A stretch of 64,000 nt of DNA from an uncultured Chloroflexus sp. (GTDB lineage: Bacteria > Chloroflexota > Chloroflexia > Chloroflexales > Chloroflexaceae), in NCBI RefSeq assembly GCF_937951745.1, contig NZ_CALFBQ010000009.1, positions 1-64,000 of the forward strand, given 5' to 3'. The notes under the pieces were generated by a model. That model worked only from the letters and a program-made list of their open reading frames with translations. It ran no database searches and had not been told where the DNA came from. Shown here in pieces: positions 47,079 through 54,733 of this stretch. Positions within the stretch are counted from its first letter, which is position 1, and each line of letters begins with the position of its first letter. The position numbers were made by a program, and so were the translations under genes.

Positions 47079-47903
47079 ATGCTTCGTTCATTATGGCGAG
47101 CCACGTTGCTCTTGCTTATCCTTGGCCTAAGTTTGTTGGCGCTGGCGACCTGCGCTAATCAACCAACGCTGGGAACGCCATTGTTCGTACAGCAATTGAC
47201 TGCGCAACCGAGCAATTATACCGGGCGTGAGGTGACGGTTGACGGGGCATACGTGTGGCGACCGGGCGATCCGTCGCTGTCGGTGCTGGCAGTGGGGGTC
47301 AGCACGCTTGACAATGGTCTCGATGCGCAGCCGATCGGCGAAGCGATTTGGCTGGAAGGCTTTCCGGCGGACGTGACTGAACATCTGCACCGGCCGGGTG
47401 ATGCAGTATACGGTTTTGTGCGTGTGCGTGGTCGTTTCGAGGCGAATGGCAACTATGGCCCCGGCGGCGCGTACCGCTTCTTGTTAACCGTCAGCAGCGC
47501 CGAACCGATCGAGCGCATTCGCCGCGTCGAGCAACGATTAACCGACCGTCCGCTCGGCGCCGATAAAGTGTCGTTTTTTGAACTACTGCGCAATCCGCAG
47601 CAATATCAGGGGCAACGGATCACGACGCAAGCGTACTATTTCTGGAATTCGATCATCTATGTGCTGGCCGAGGGCATCTCAACCGAAGAAGACGGTTCCA
47701 GCCCGCAGCCGGTCGGCGGTGCGATCTGGGTCGAGCAGTTTCCACCTGATCAGTCGGCGCTGCTAACAGTTGGGCCGAATAACAGTTTCGTATGGGGGCT
47801 GGTGGAAGTGACCGGCACCTTCCAGACCGGCGGCGGCTTTGGAAAGGACGGCGCCTACCAGAGCATCTTTTTCGTCGAATCGGCCCGGCCCGTGCAACCG
47901 TGA
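47079..47903 (+). CDS. Lipoprotein with two OB-like repeats
   Basis: 274 residues. A signal peptide (LLLLILGLSLLALATCAN) ends at a possible lipobox Cys. Two similar domains follow (about 38-155 and 172-270). Each begins with a L..P..Y.G..V/I motif (QLTAQPSNYTGREVTVDGAY, LLRNPQQYQGQRITTQAYY) and continues with IWLEGFPADV or IWVEQFPPD and a GxF...GGxxxxxGAY block, showing an internal duplication. It resembles OB-fold membrane-anchored proteins of unknown role. Function is not recognised. The RimI-like gene follows 30 bases later. Confidence 0.75.
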   Translation: MLRSLWRATLLLLILGLSLLALATCANQPTLGTPLFVQQLTAQPSNYTGREVTVDGAYVWRPGDPSLSVLAVGVSTLDNGLDAQPIGEAIWLEGFPADVTEHLHRPGDAVYGFVRVRGRFEANGNYGPGGAYRFLLTVSSAEPIERIRRVEQRLTDRPLGADKVSFFELLRNPQQYQGQRITTQAYYFWNSIIYVLAEGISTEEDGSSPQPVGGAIWVEQFPPDQSALLTVGPNNSFVWGLVEVTGTFQTGGGFGKDGAYQSIFFVESARPVQP

Positions 47904-47933
47904 GAACATTTATCACACAGCGAGGCGAGGGGG

Positions 47934-48596
47934 GTGTATTACTTCATCGAGCCGATGCGCGAAGATGACATCCCGGCTGTGCAAGTGATCGAACGGCAGA
48001 GCCAGATGACGCCGTGGTCGGCACAGACGTACCGGCGCGAGATCCAGAACCGGCAAGTATGCCGCTATGTGGTCGCCCGCGCCGATACGCGCCCGCCAAA
48101 CGGCGCACCGCCGCAACCCGATTATCCGTTATTGACACGCATGTTGCAACGACTTGGCCTGATTGGGCCATCGCCGGAACAACGCGCCCCGATCGTGGGT
48201 TACGGCGGCATCTGGCTGAATGAGACGAGCGGCCACATTACCACCATCGCCGTCGCCCCACCACACCGCCAGCGCGGCGTCGGCGAGCTGATCCTCAACG
48301 CCCTTATCGATGGCGCATATGAATTAAATGCGCAATACCTCTCGCTGGAAGTGCGGGTGAGCAATCTGACTGCCCAGCGCCTCTACCTCAAATACGGCTT
48401 TCGACCAGTCGGCCAGCGCGCCCATTACTATATCGACAATCAGGAAGACGCGCTGGTAATGTGGACAGATCCAATCACAACTAGCAGCTACAAAGAGCGT
48501 TTGCGGGAGTTGCGCCGCCGGTTATACGAACGCCTACGCCAGCAGGCCGATCAGGTCGTTGCCGATAATCCCAGCAGCGGCTCCAGCGTTGGGTAA
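47934..48596 (+). CDS. GNAT acetyltransferase, RimI-like
   Basis: 220 residues. The GNAT fold shows the acetyl-CoA motif IAVAPPHRQRGVGELIL and the later motif YLKYGFRPVGQRAHYY, like RimI, which acetylates the N-terminal Ala of ribosomal protein S18. It differs from standard RimI (about 150 aa) by an insert of about 35 residues near position 45-80 (RPPNGAPPQPDYPLLTRML) and a basic, helical C-terminal tail. The start is GTG after GAGGCGAGG. The last 46 bases overlap the convergent radical SAM gene. Substrate could be S18 or another protein. Confidence 0.8.
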   Translation: MYYFIEPMREDDIPAVQVIERQSQMTPWSAQTYRREIQNRQVCRYVVARADTRPPNGAPPQPDYPLLTRMLQRLGLIGPSPEQRAPIVGYGGIWLNETSGHITTIAVAPPHRQRGVGELILNALIDGAYELNAQYLSLEVRVSNLTAQRLYLKYGFRPVGQRAHYYIDNQEDALVMWTDPITTSSYKERLRELRRRLYERLRQQADQVVADNPSSGSSVG

Positions 48597-49615
48597 AGCG
48601 GGCTTTGGCGAAGGTCGGCGGCGCGGAACCGACCACGATAAACAGCATCGGCCAATTCGCGATGAAGCTGGGACAGCCGGTCGCGGCCCTGCACGCGATC
48701 GCGAAACGCAGCATGGCGCAAGAGTAATGCCGCTTCGTTGCGCGGTGAGAGTTTGCCGGCAAAGATGCGGTGCGGCGCGCGTGACGCCAACCCCACCTCA
48801 TCACAACGGGCTAAGAGTTCGCGGTCGCGATCTTGCCGGTAGAACGGGTTGACCGTCGCTTGATCGCGGTACATGTCGCGATAATAGCGCGGCGGGTACG
48901 AGCCGAGCTGGCTGAGCAAGACATTGATCCGGTGACGGTGGCGTTCGTTCGGAATATGCAGGTAATCCCAGACGACGAAATCAACGCCGGCTTCGGCGCA
49001 GGCTTGCAACACCCGGCGGAGATTGAGGTTGCTGTCGTTGATATAGGGCATAATTGGCAAAAGCGCCACACCGACCGGAATACCTGCCCGTTTCAGCTCG
49101 GCAATCATCTCAAGCCGTAACTGCGGCGACGGCGCGCGCCCCTCAAGGCGGACGGCGAGGTGCTGATCGAGCGTGAGCAGAGTTGTGACCACGATTGCCA
49201 AACTCTGCTCGTTGATTTTCTGCAACAGAGCGCGATCTTCCAACACCAGCGGGCTTTTGGTCATCACCAAACACGGCTGACCGTGTTCGGCAAACAGTTG
49301 CAATACTTGCCGGGTGATACGGTAGGTCTGTTCGGCAGGCTGATACGGATCACTCAGCGCACTTATCGCAATCAGATCACCGCGATCAATCGCCGGCAGC
49401 GCCGCTGCCAGCCGCTGCGGTAGATCAATCGGAATAGCAATTGTCTCGTTGAGCGGACGTTCGCTATACACCCAGCTATCGCAGTAGGGGCACCCCAGCT
49501 CGCAGCCGGTATAGATGCTCATCGTATAGGCCGAGAGGAAGTACTCGTTGATGAGTGAGCGGCGCGCGCTGAGCGGCGGCAGGTTAGGAGCAAGTTCACG
49601 TTGATAGTATGCCAT
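48551..49615 (-). CDS. Radical SAM protein (SPL/Rv2578c-like)
   Basis: 354 residues. The [4Fe-4S]/SAM motif is CELGCPYC, with Cys38, Cys42 and Cys45 (CxxxCxxC), inside SIYTGCELGCPYCDSWVY. Other blocks are IAISALSDPYQPAEQTYRITR and LVMTKSPLVLEDRALLQ, seen in the spore-photoproduct-lyase-like subgroup that includes Rv2578c and other uncharacterised members. Reaction unknown; DNA or RNA repair is only a family hint. Its 3' end overlaps the RimI-like gene by 46 bases tail to tail. The IMPase gene lies 9 bases upstream of its own start region. Confidence 0.85.
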   Translation of the reverse strand: MAYYQRELAPNLPPLSARRSLINEYFLSAYTMSIYTGCELGCPYCDSWVYSERPLNETIAIPIDLPQRLAAALPAIDRGDLIAISALSDPYQPAEQTYRITRQVLQLFAEHGQPCLVMTKSPLVLEDRALLQKINEQSLAIVVTTLLTLDQHLAVRLEGRAPSPQLRLEMIAELKRAGIPVGVALLPIMPYINDSNLNLRRVLQACAEAGVDFVVWDYLHIPNERHRHRINVLLSQLGSYPPRYYRDMYRDQATVNPFYRQDRDRELLARCDEVGLASRAPHRIFAGKLSPRNEAALLLRHAAFRDRVQGRDRLSQLHRELADAVYRGRFRAADLRQSPLYPTLEPLLGLSATT

Positions 49616-49624
49616 AGGCAGATC

Positions 49625-50416
49625 TTACCCATTGGTACGGTTGCGGCGAGCGGCGGCCAGCGCGGCGAGCAGTTCGGCATGAATAAGGCCGTTAGTAGCA
49701 ACGATCCGATCGTTGCTGAGCGGGCGCCAAGCCTCGCCTTGCCAGCCGGTGACCGTCGCGCCGGCTTCGAGCGCGATCAAACCGCCAGCGGCGACATCCC
49801 ACGGCTTAAGACCCAGTTCCCAGTGGCCATCGGTGCGGCCAGCCGCGACGGCGCAGAGATCGAGCGCCGCCGAACCGGGCCGGCGAATGTCTTGCACCAG
49901 CATCGCCAGATAGGTCATTTCGGCTAGATTGTTGTCGGGTTGTTCAAAGCGATCATAAGGCAAGCCACTGCTGAGCAGACTGCGGGCCAGCGCCGAGGTC
50001 TGCGAGACGCGCAAGCGGCGGCCATTGAGGAAGGCACCGTGACCACGCTCGGCGTAGAAGAGTTCGTTGCGCATCGGATCGTAGACAACGCCGAGCAGCG
50101 GTTCGTTGTAGGCGAGCAGGGCAATCGAGACGGCAAAGATAGGCAGGCCATGGAGAAAGTTGAGGGTGCCGTCGAGCGGGTCAATGAGCCACGTGTAGGG
50201 CGAGGACATACTGACGCCGCTGCCCTCTTCGGCGATGATGGCATGGTCGGGGTAACGGGCACGGATGGCGCCGACGATCAGGGCTTCGCTGGCCCGATCG
50301 ACTTCGGTGACGACATCGGCGTGTTGTTTTGGTTCGTAGCTGATATCACGTTCAGCCCCGGCGCGGATCAGCGCGCCGGCGCGATAGGCGAGTTCGATAG
50401 CGAAATCGAGCATCAT
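49625..50416 (-). CDS. Inositol monophosphatase family protein
   Basis: 263 residues. Mg2+ and substrate motifs are HAIIAEEGSG, LIDPLDGTLNFLHGLP and the C-terminal WDVAAGGLIALEAGA. It removes phosphate from inositol-1-phosphate or related small phosphates (NADP, PAP and fructose-bisphosphate are other options). Start placed at MMLDFAIELAYRAG after AGGG; the frame upstream is open but not family-like. The radical SAM gene begins 9 bases after its stop in the same direction. Confidence 0.92.
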   Translation of the reverse strand: MMLDFAIELAYRAGALIRAGAERDISYEPKQHADVVTEVDRASEALIVGAIRARYPDHAIIAEEGSGVSMSSPYTWLIDPLDGTLNFLHGLPIFAVSIALLAYNEPLLGVVYDPMRNELFYAERGHGAFLNGRRLRVSQTSALARSLLSSGLPYDRFEQPDNNLAEMTYLAMLVQDIRRPGSAALDLCAVAAGRTDGHWELGLKPWDVAAGGLIALEAGATVTGWQGEAWRPLSNDRIVATNGLIHAELLAALAAARRNRTNG

Positions 50417-50487
50417 AGATGGCAGCCCTATTGATGGTACAGTAGCAAACACCGTCTTCATTGTAATACCAAAATGCAAAGGCACCG

Positions 50488-50513
50488 TAGAGCCGGACGG
50501 CTGGCCGGCTCCA
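50488..50513. repeat. ACGGCTG-loop palindrome
   Basis: GTAGAGCCGG-ACGGCTGG-CCGGCTCCAC: 6- to 9-bp arms around the same ACGGCTG loop as the copies at 17268 and 17314. Lies between divergent IMPase and glycosyltransferase genes. Confidence 0.55.
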
Positions 50514-50599
50514 CAGAGGGCGTAAAGGAATATGAGGTTTGGGAACGGTATTCCGACCCACTGCACCTACCCCGTTGGGAGAAAGGGGTAAAGCGAGAC

Positions 50600-50628
50600 T
50601 TGCAAATTTGGCGGGGCGAGGCTACAAT
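50600..50628 (+). promoter_or_regulatory. Promoter for a leaderless glycosyltransferase mRNA
   Basis: TTGCAA, 17-base spacer and TACAAT. The -10 box ends 9 bases before the ATG at 50638, so transcription should begin within about 0-4 bases of the start codon. Confidence 0.65.
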
Positions 50629-50637
50629 CGGCCCGCT

Positions 50638-51615
50638 ATGGAACACACCTTGTCGCCGATTGGCGTTGTCGTCGTTTCGTATAATACCGCTCCCTTATTG
50701 CAGCGCTGTTTAGCGTCGTTGCAGGCATGCACGTTGCCGCTGCGGATTGTCGTGGTGGATAACGGCTCGCGGGATGAGAGCGTTGCTCTTGTGCGGCGTG
50801 AGTTTCCGGCGGTGACGGTGCGGGAACGGCTCGACAATCCCGGTTATGCAGCCGCGTGCAATGAAGGAATAAACTTGCTGGCAGATAGCTGCGAGGCGAT
50901 GTTGGTGCTCAACCCTGACACCGAGGTATTGCCGGGGGCGATTGAGGCGCTGGTCGCGTTCTTGGCCGCTCACCCGCGGGTTGGGGTCGTGGGGCCGCGA
51001 CTGCTCAACCCTGATCGCACGTTGCAACGGGCGGCGTTTCGCTTCCCCGATCTGATCACGACAGCGCTCGATCTCTTTCCGCCGGGCGAAGTGTTGCCCG
51101 GACGGTTGTACGACTCGTGGTGGCATGGGCGCTACCCGGCTGAACTTGGCACTGAACCCTTCCCGATCGATTATCCGTTAGGAGCGTGCATGCTGGTGCG
51201 CAGTAGTACGATCGCTGAAGTGGGCGGTATGGACGAAGGCTACTTCATGTACTGTGAAGAGATCGATTGGTGCCGGCGGATCAAGCAGGCGGGATGGGCG
51301 ATTTGGCAGGTACCGGCGGCTCAGGTGATCCACGTGGGCGGGGCAGCGACCGGCCAATTCCACTGGCGGATGCAGGTGGCGCTTTGGCGGGCGCGGGCGC
51401 GCTATATGGTCAAGTTCGCATCGCCGGCAATGCAGCGCGCATACCACCTGCTTGTCATGGTAGGCATGATCCGGCTGATAGGCAAGGCATGGTTGGCCCA
51501 CCTCAGCGGCCAGTGTGATCGTGATACGCTGCGCAGCCACATGCTGGCCTACAGCCTGATTCTCGGTGAAGCCGGCAGATTCGCGCCGATACCGGTTGCG
51601 CAGGTGACGCGCTGA
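50638..51615 (+). CDS. Glycosyltransferase family 2, rhamnosyltransferase-like
   Basis: 325 residues. GT-A fold: IGVVVVSYNTAPLLQRCLASL, VVDNGSRDES, NPGYAAACNEGI, and the metal-binding VLNPDTEVLPGAIEAL. The acceptor-side motif YFMYCEEIDWCRRIKQAGW is typical of GT2 rhamnosyl and related transferases. A hydrophobic segment at the C-terminus may bind the membrane. It transfers a nucleotide-sugar unit to a glycan acceptor. No Shine-Dalgarno sequence precedes the ATG; the promoter position predicts a leaderless mRNA. Confidence 0.9.
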   Translation: MEHTLSPIGVVVVSYNTAPLLQRCLASLQACTLPLRIVVVDNGSRDESVALVRREFPAVTVRERLDNPGYAAACNEGINLLADSCEAMLVLNPDTEVLPGAIEALVAFLAAHPRVGVVGPRLLNPDRTLQRAAFRFPDLITTALDLFPPGEVLPGRLYDSWWHGRYPAELGTEPFPIDYPLGACMLVRSSTIAEVGGMDEGYFMYCEEIDWCRRIKQAGWAIWQVPAAQVIHVGGAATGQFHWRMQVALWRARARYMVKFASPAMQRAYHLLVMVGMIRLIGKAWLAHLSGQCDRDTLRSHMLAYSLILGEAGRFAPIPVAQVTR

Positions 51616-51927
51616 TGCTATAGTAGCAGTAAGAGCAGGCGCTGTCTGGCGGGATAGCCCCTTCTCGAAAGCCATAGCGTGAAATTCTTTCGCGATTCAA
51701 GCCAAACCTTGTGAGGTTGGTTCGCGTGAACATACCGGCGCATTGCTCCACAACTCGCAATGATCATCGCCGCAACGCAACGTATGCCGATGCTGCTCAG
51801 GGTGAACAAGCCATTGGCTGCTGGTCTTTGCGGTAGGATTATCACCTTGTGTCTTGCGTGAGCTGGCGCCGATGCATGCTCCGCGCTCCGCCCTCTCCTA
51901 CACGCAACAGGAGCAGATCAGACAACG
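51616..51927. other. Intergenic region with remnant of the TGTCATTGCGAG element
   Basis: No gene supported. GCATTGCTCCACAACTCGCAATGA (51750-51773) and nearby GTATGCC echo the right end of the elements at 24557 and 28052, so this is probably a decayed fragment. Before the ATG at 51928 lies AGGAGCAGATC, a ribosome site at long spacing. Confidence 0.4.
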
Positions 51928-53805
51928 ATGTACGACCAAAAGCGACCTGATGTCGCGGTCTTCATCGACTTCGAGAACATTTATGTGAGCGTGCGCGACA
52001 AGCTCAACGCTACCCCCAACTTCGAAGCGATCATGGACCGCTGCAACGATCTCGGCCGCGTCGTGATTTCACGCGCCTACGCCGACTGGTACCGGTACCC
52101 TCGCATCACCAGCGCACTTTACGCCAACGCCATCGAACCGATCTACGTAGCTACCTACTATTACGACAAAGATGCCGGACGCACCGGGCGCGCGATCAAG
52201 AACAGCGTCGATATGAATCTATGCATCGACGCGATGAAAACGCTCTTTCTCCATCCAAACGTCGGCCGATTTGTGCTCGTCACTGGCGACCGTGACTTCA
52301 TTCCACTGGTGCATAGCATTCGCCAACAAGGCAAAGAGGTCTACATTATCGGCATCGGCGGCGCAGCCAGCACCCATCTCGCCCAAAGCGCCGACGAGTT
52401 TGTGTTCTACGAGCAGTTGATTGGCCGCCAGCCGAACGCGAGCGTCGCCGCCACGGCGATTGCCGGCCGGGCCACTGAATTGAACCGGGCGATTGAAGCG
52501 GCTGAGATAGCAGCCGCGCCGATTGCGCCCGCCGCGCCGATTGCACCGGTAGTGCCAGTAACGCCGCCACCTGCCGAGCCGGACATCTACGAGGTGCTAG
52601 TGCAGGCGATCCATCTGGCCCGTAAACGCGGGTATGTCACCACACTCGGCTCGCTCAAGATGCTGATGAAAGAGCTGATGGGAGGCGATTTCAAAGAGAG
52701 CCGGTACCGCGATCTGAATGGACGTCCCTACACCAAATTCAAAGATCTGGTAATGGACGCGGAACAGCGCGGGAAGGTGCAGATTTTCACCAAAGGTTCG
52801 GTGAACGAGGTCTTCTTGCCGGGTGAAGATCCACTCAAGCTGTCGCGGTTTGCGCCGTTGCTGACCGAGGAATTGCCGCCGGAGCCGGTGGTGCTTGATC
52901 CGCCGGTAGGGAGCAACGGCGAGGTGCAACTGGCTGAAATCAGCCCAGTAGTGATCGAAGAGGCGAAAGTCGCGGTAGCGGAGCCTCTGGTAACTGCTGC
53001 GCCGAATGGCAACCGCCGCCGTCGCCGCCGATCGCGGCGCAACAATCGCAACCGCGATGAGGCGCTGACTGTCAATAGTGTGATTGACGCTAGTGACGAA
53101 GATGAAGAAGCAGCGGATGAGCCAGAGTATAACCCGCCGCAGCTTGACGAACCTCTGCCAGCTATCGAAGCACTGCCGGCGCTAGCCGAACTGCCGATAA
53201 TAGAGGAGCTGCCAGTACCAGATGCGCTGCCAGCGATCGAGGAGCTGCCAGTACCAGATGCGCTGCCAGCGATCGAGGAGCTGCTCGCACCGGTTGAGTT
53301 GCCGGCGGTTAAGGAACTGCCAGTGCCGGTTACCCCAGCAGAATCGGCGGTCAGCAGCGAATCGCCGGCCAAGCCAAGCCGGAGCCGCCGCCGGCGGTCA
53401 CGCAAAGCTACGGCTGAGAGCGAGACGATCCCGGCTGAGGAAGTAGTTACCGCCGAGCCGGTCGCCGCCGAGCCGGTCGCCGCCGAGCCAGTCGCCGCCG
53501 AGCCAATCGCCGCCGAGCCAGTCGCCGCCGAGCCAATCGCCGATGGCAGCGCCGGCCACGTTGACCTGACGCTCGAATTCAGCGCCGAAGAGTGGGAACT
53601 ATTCCGCAACACGGTGCAAGCGCTTGGCAAACCGGCCACCTTCCAGCAATTGTTGAGCGCATTGCAAGCGGCGCGCAAGCAGCATAGCATGCCGCGCACA
53701 ACCGAAGAGAACCGCACGATGCTCAAGCAAGCCATTCATCACGGCATACTTGAGCGCACCACCCGGAATCGCCGCGTCTATTACACCCTAAAGACGAGTG
53801 AGTAG
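51928..53805 (+). CDS. NYN-domain protein with OST-HTH domain and Arg-rich repeats
   Basis: 625 residues. A NYN/LabA-type PIN-like nuclease domain (1-175) has acidic residues in VFIDFENIYV, NSVDMNLCIDAM and VTGDRDFIPLV. An OST-HTH/LOTUS-type domain follows (about 220-305: YEVLVQAIHLARKRGYVTTLGS, RDLNGRPYTKFKDLV). Then come a basic run (NRRRRRRSRRNNRNRDE), two acidic repeat blocks (ELPVPDALPAIE units; EPVAA units), a second basic patch and a C-terminal winged-helix-like segment (FRNTVQALGKPATFQQLLSAL to RRVYYTLK). This is an RNA-directed protein, perhaps an RNase scaffold like the RNase E tail. trpF overlaps its end by 8 bases. Confidence 0.85.
   Translation: MYDQKRPDVAVFIDFENIYVSVRDKLNATPNFEAIMDRCNDLGRVVISRAYADWYRYPRITSALYANAIEPIYVATYYYDKDAGRTGRAIKNSVDMNLCIDAMKTLFLHPNVGRFVLVTGDRDFIPLVHSIRQQGKEVYIIGIGGAASTHLAQSADEFVFYEQLIGRQPNASVAATAIAGRATELNRAIEAAEIAAAPIAPAAPIAPVVPVTPPPAEPDIYEVLVQAIHLARKRGYVTTLGSLKMLMKELMGGDFKESRYRDLNGRPYTKFKDLVMDAEQRGKVQIFTKGSVNEVFLPGEDPLKLSRFAPLLTEELPPEPVVLDPPVGSNGEVQLAEISPVVIEEAKVAVAEPLVTAAPNGNRRRRRRSRRNNRNRDEALTVNSVIDASDEDEEAADEPEYNPPQLDEPLPAIEALPALAELPIIEELPVPDALPAIEELPVPDALPAIEELLAPVELPAVKELPVPVTPAESAVSSESPAKPSRSRRRRSRKATAESETIPAEEVVTAEPVAAEPVAAEPVAAEPIAAEPVAAEPIADGSAGHVDLTLEFSAEEWELFRNTVQALGKPATFQQLLSALQAARKQHSMPRTTEENRTMLKQAIHHGILERTTRNRRVYYTLKTSE
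53205..53545 (+). repeat. Tandem repeats inside the NYN gene
   Basis: Two coding repeat tracts. Around 53205-53280 a 36-bp unit (ELPVPDALPAIE) occurs twice. Around 53455-53545 a 15-bp GCCGAGCC-type unit encoding AEPVA or AEPIA occurs six times. Such tracts vary by slippage and would change linker length. Confidence 0.8.
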
Positions 53806-54472
53806 GCTGATCAAAATTTGTGGTCTGCGCACGATCGATCTGGCGCTGGCAGCCGCCACTGCCGGCGCCGATCTGATCGGGCTAGTGTTGGCGCCGAGCC
53901 GCCGGCAGGTGACAGTGGCGGAAGCGCAAGCGATTGCGGCGGCGGTGCGAGCCTTGCCGCCGCCGCGTCCGTTGATTGTGGGATTGTTCGTAAACGAAAC
54001 GGCTGATGTGATCGGCCAGATCGCTCTTGCGGCGGGGTTAGAAGCGATTCAATTGAGCGGCGATGAGCCGGCTGATTTTCCCAACCAAACCGGGCTACCG
54101 CTGCTGAAGGCCATCCGCATGACTGGCGACGCGAACGAAACGGCATGGCTGGCGCGGATCGCAGCGGCGGGGCCGGTGACTGCCCCCGGTTTGCCAACGT
54201 TAACAGCACTGATAGACGCGCACGTTGCCGGGGCTTATGGCGGCACCGGCCAGCGAGCCAATTGGGAGCGGGCAGCACAATTGGCCCGGCGCGTGCCAAC
54301 GTTCTTAGCAGGGGGGTTGACGCCGGATAATGTGGCGCAGGCGATTGCGGCAGTCGATCCGTTGGGGGTGGATGTCAGCAGCGGCGTGGAGCGGGATGGG
54401 CAGAAGGACGTCGGATTAATGGCGGCGTTTGTGCGCGCCGCGCGAGGGTGGGGAGTAAAGAGTGGGGAGTAG
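53798..54472 (+). CDS. trpF: Phosphoribosylanthranilate isomerase
   Basis: Third specific step of tryptophan synthesis, an Amadori rearrangement. 224-residue TIM barrel. Catalytic Cys lies in LIKICGLRT, the acidic residues in IGLVLAPSRRQV and GVDVSSGVERDGQKD, and the phosphate-binding end in FLAGGLTPDNVAQAI. GTG start overlapping the NYN stop by eight bases indicates coupled translation. trpB lies 2.5 kb downstream on the same strand, separated by the metallophosphatase. Confidence 0.94.
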   Translation: MSRLIKICGLRTIDLALAAATAGADLIGLVLAPSRRQVTVAEAQAIAAAVRALPPPRPLIVGLFVNETADVIGQIALAAGLEAIQLSGDEPADFPNQTGLPLLKAIRMTGDANETAWLARIAAAGPVTAPGLPTLTALIDAHVAGAYGGTGQRANWERAAQLARRVPTFLAGGLTPDNVAQAIAAVDPLGVDVSSGVERDGQKDVGLMAAFVRAARGWGVKSGE

Positions 54473-54733
54473 GGCGTAGAGAGTGGGTTGCAGATACGGG
54501 GAGCGAGGGAGTCGGAGCGGGAAGTGCTACCTACGCTCCTATAGCCGGTACGGTTTCAGCGCGCAGCACGCCATCAGCGCCCCGTAACCGCTCCGCTATC
54601 CCGGTACAGGGTGGGTCTGGCACTGCAATCTGAATCACTCGACCCAATGCGCGGCAGGATTATCTGCACCCATGCATTGCACAAGCTGGAATGATGGTAA
54701 GCGGCGCGCGCAGCAACGGCATAGGTATAGAGC
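54473..54733. other. Intergenic region upstream of the metallophosphatase
   Basis: 261 bases with no gene. No Shine-Dalgarno site precedes the ATG at 54734; TAGGTATAGAGC directly before it is only weakly -10-like. Confidence 0.35.

Noticed and set aside
53205-53545. Possible CRISPR-like array from repeated units
   Set aside because: Units are in frame, encode ELPVPDALPAIE and EPVAA, and have no unique spacers.
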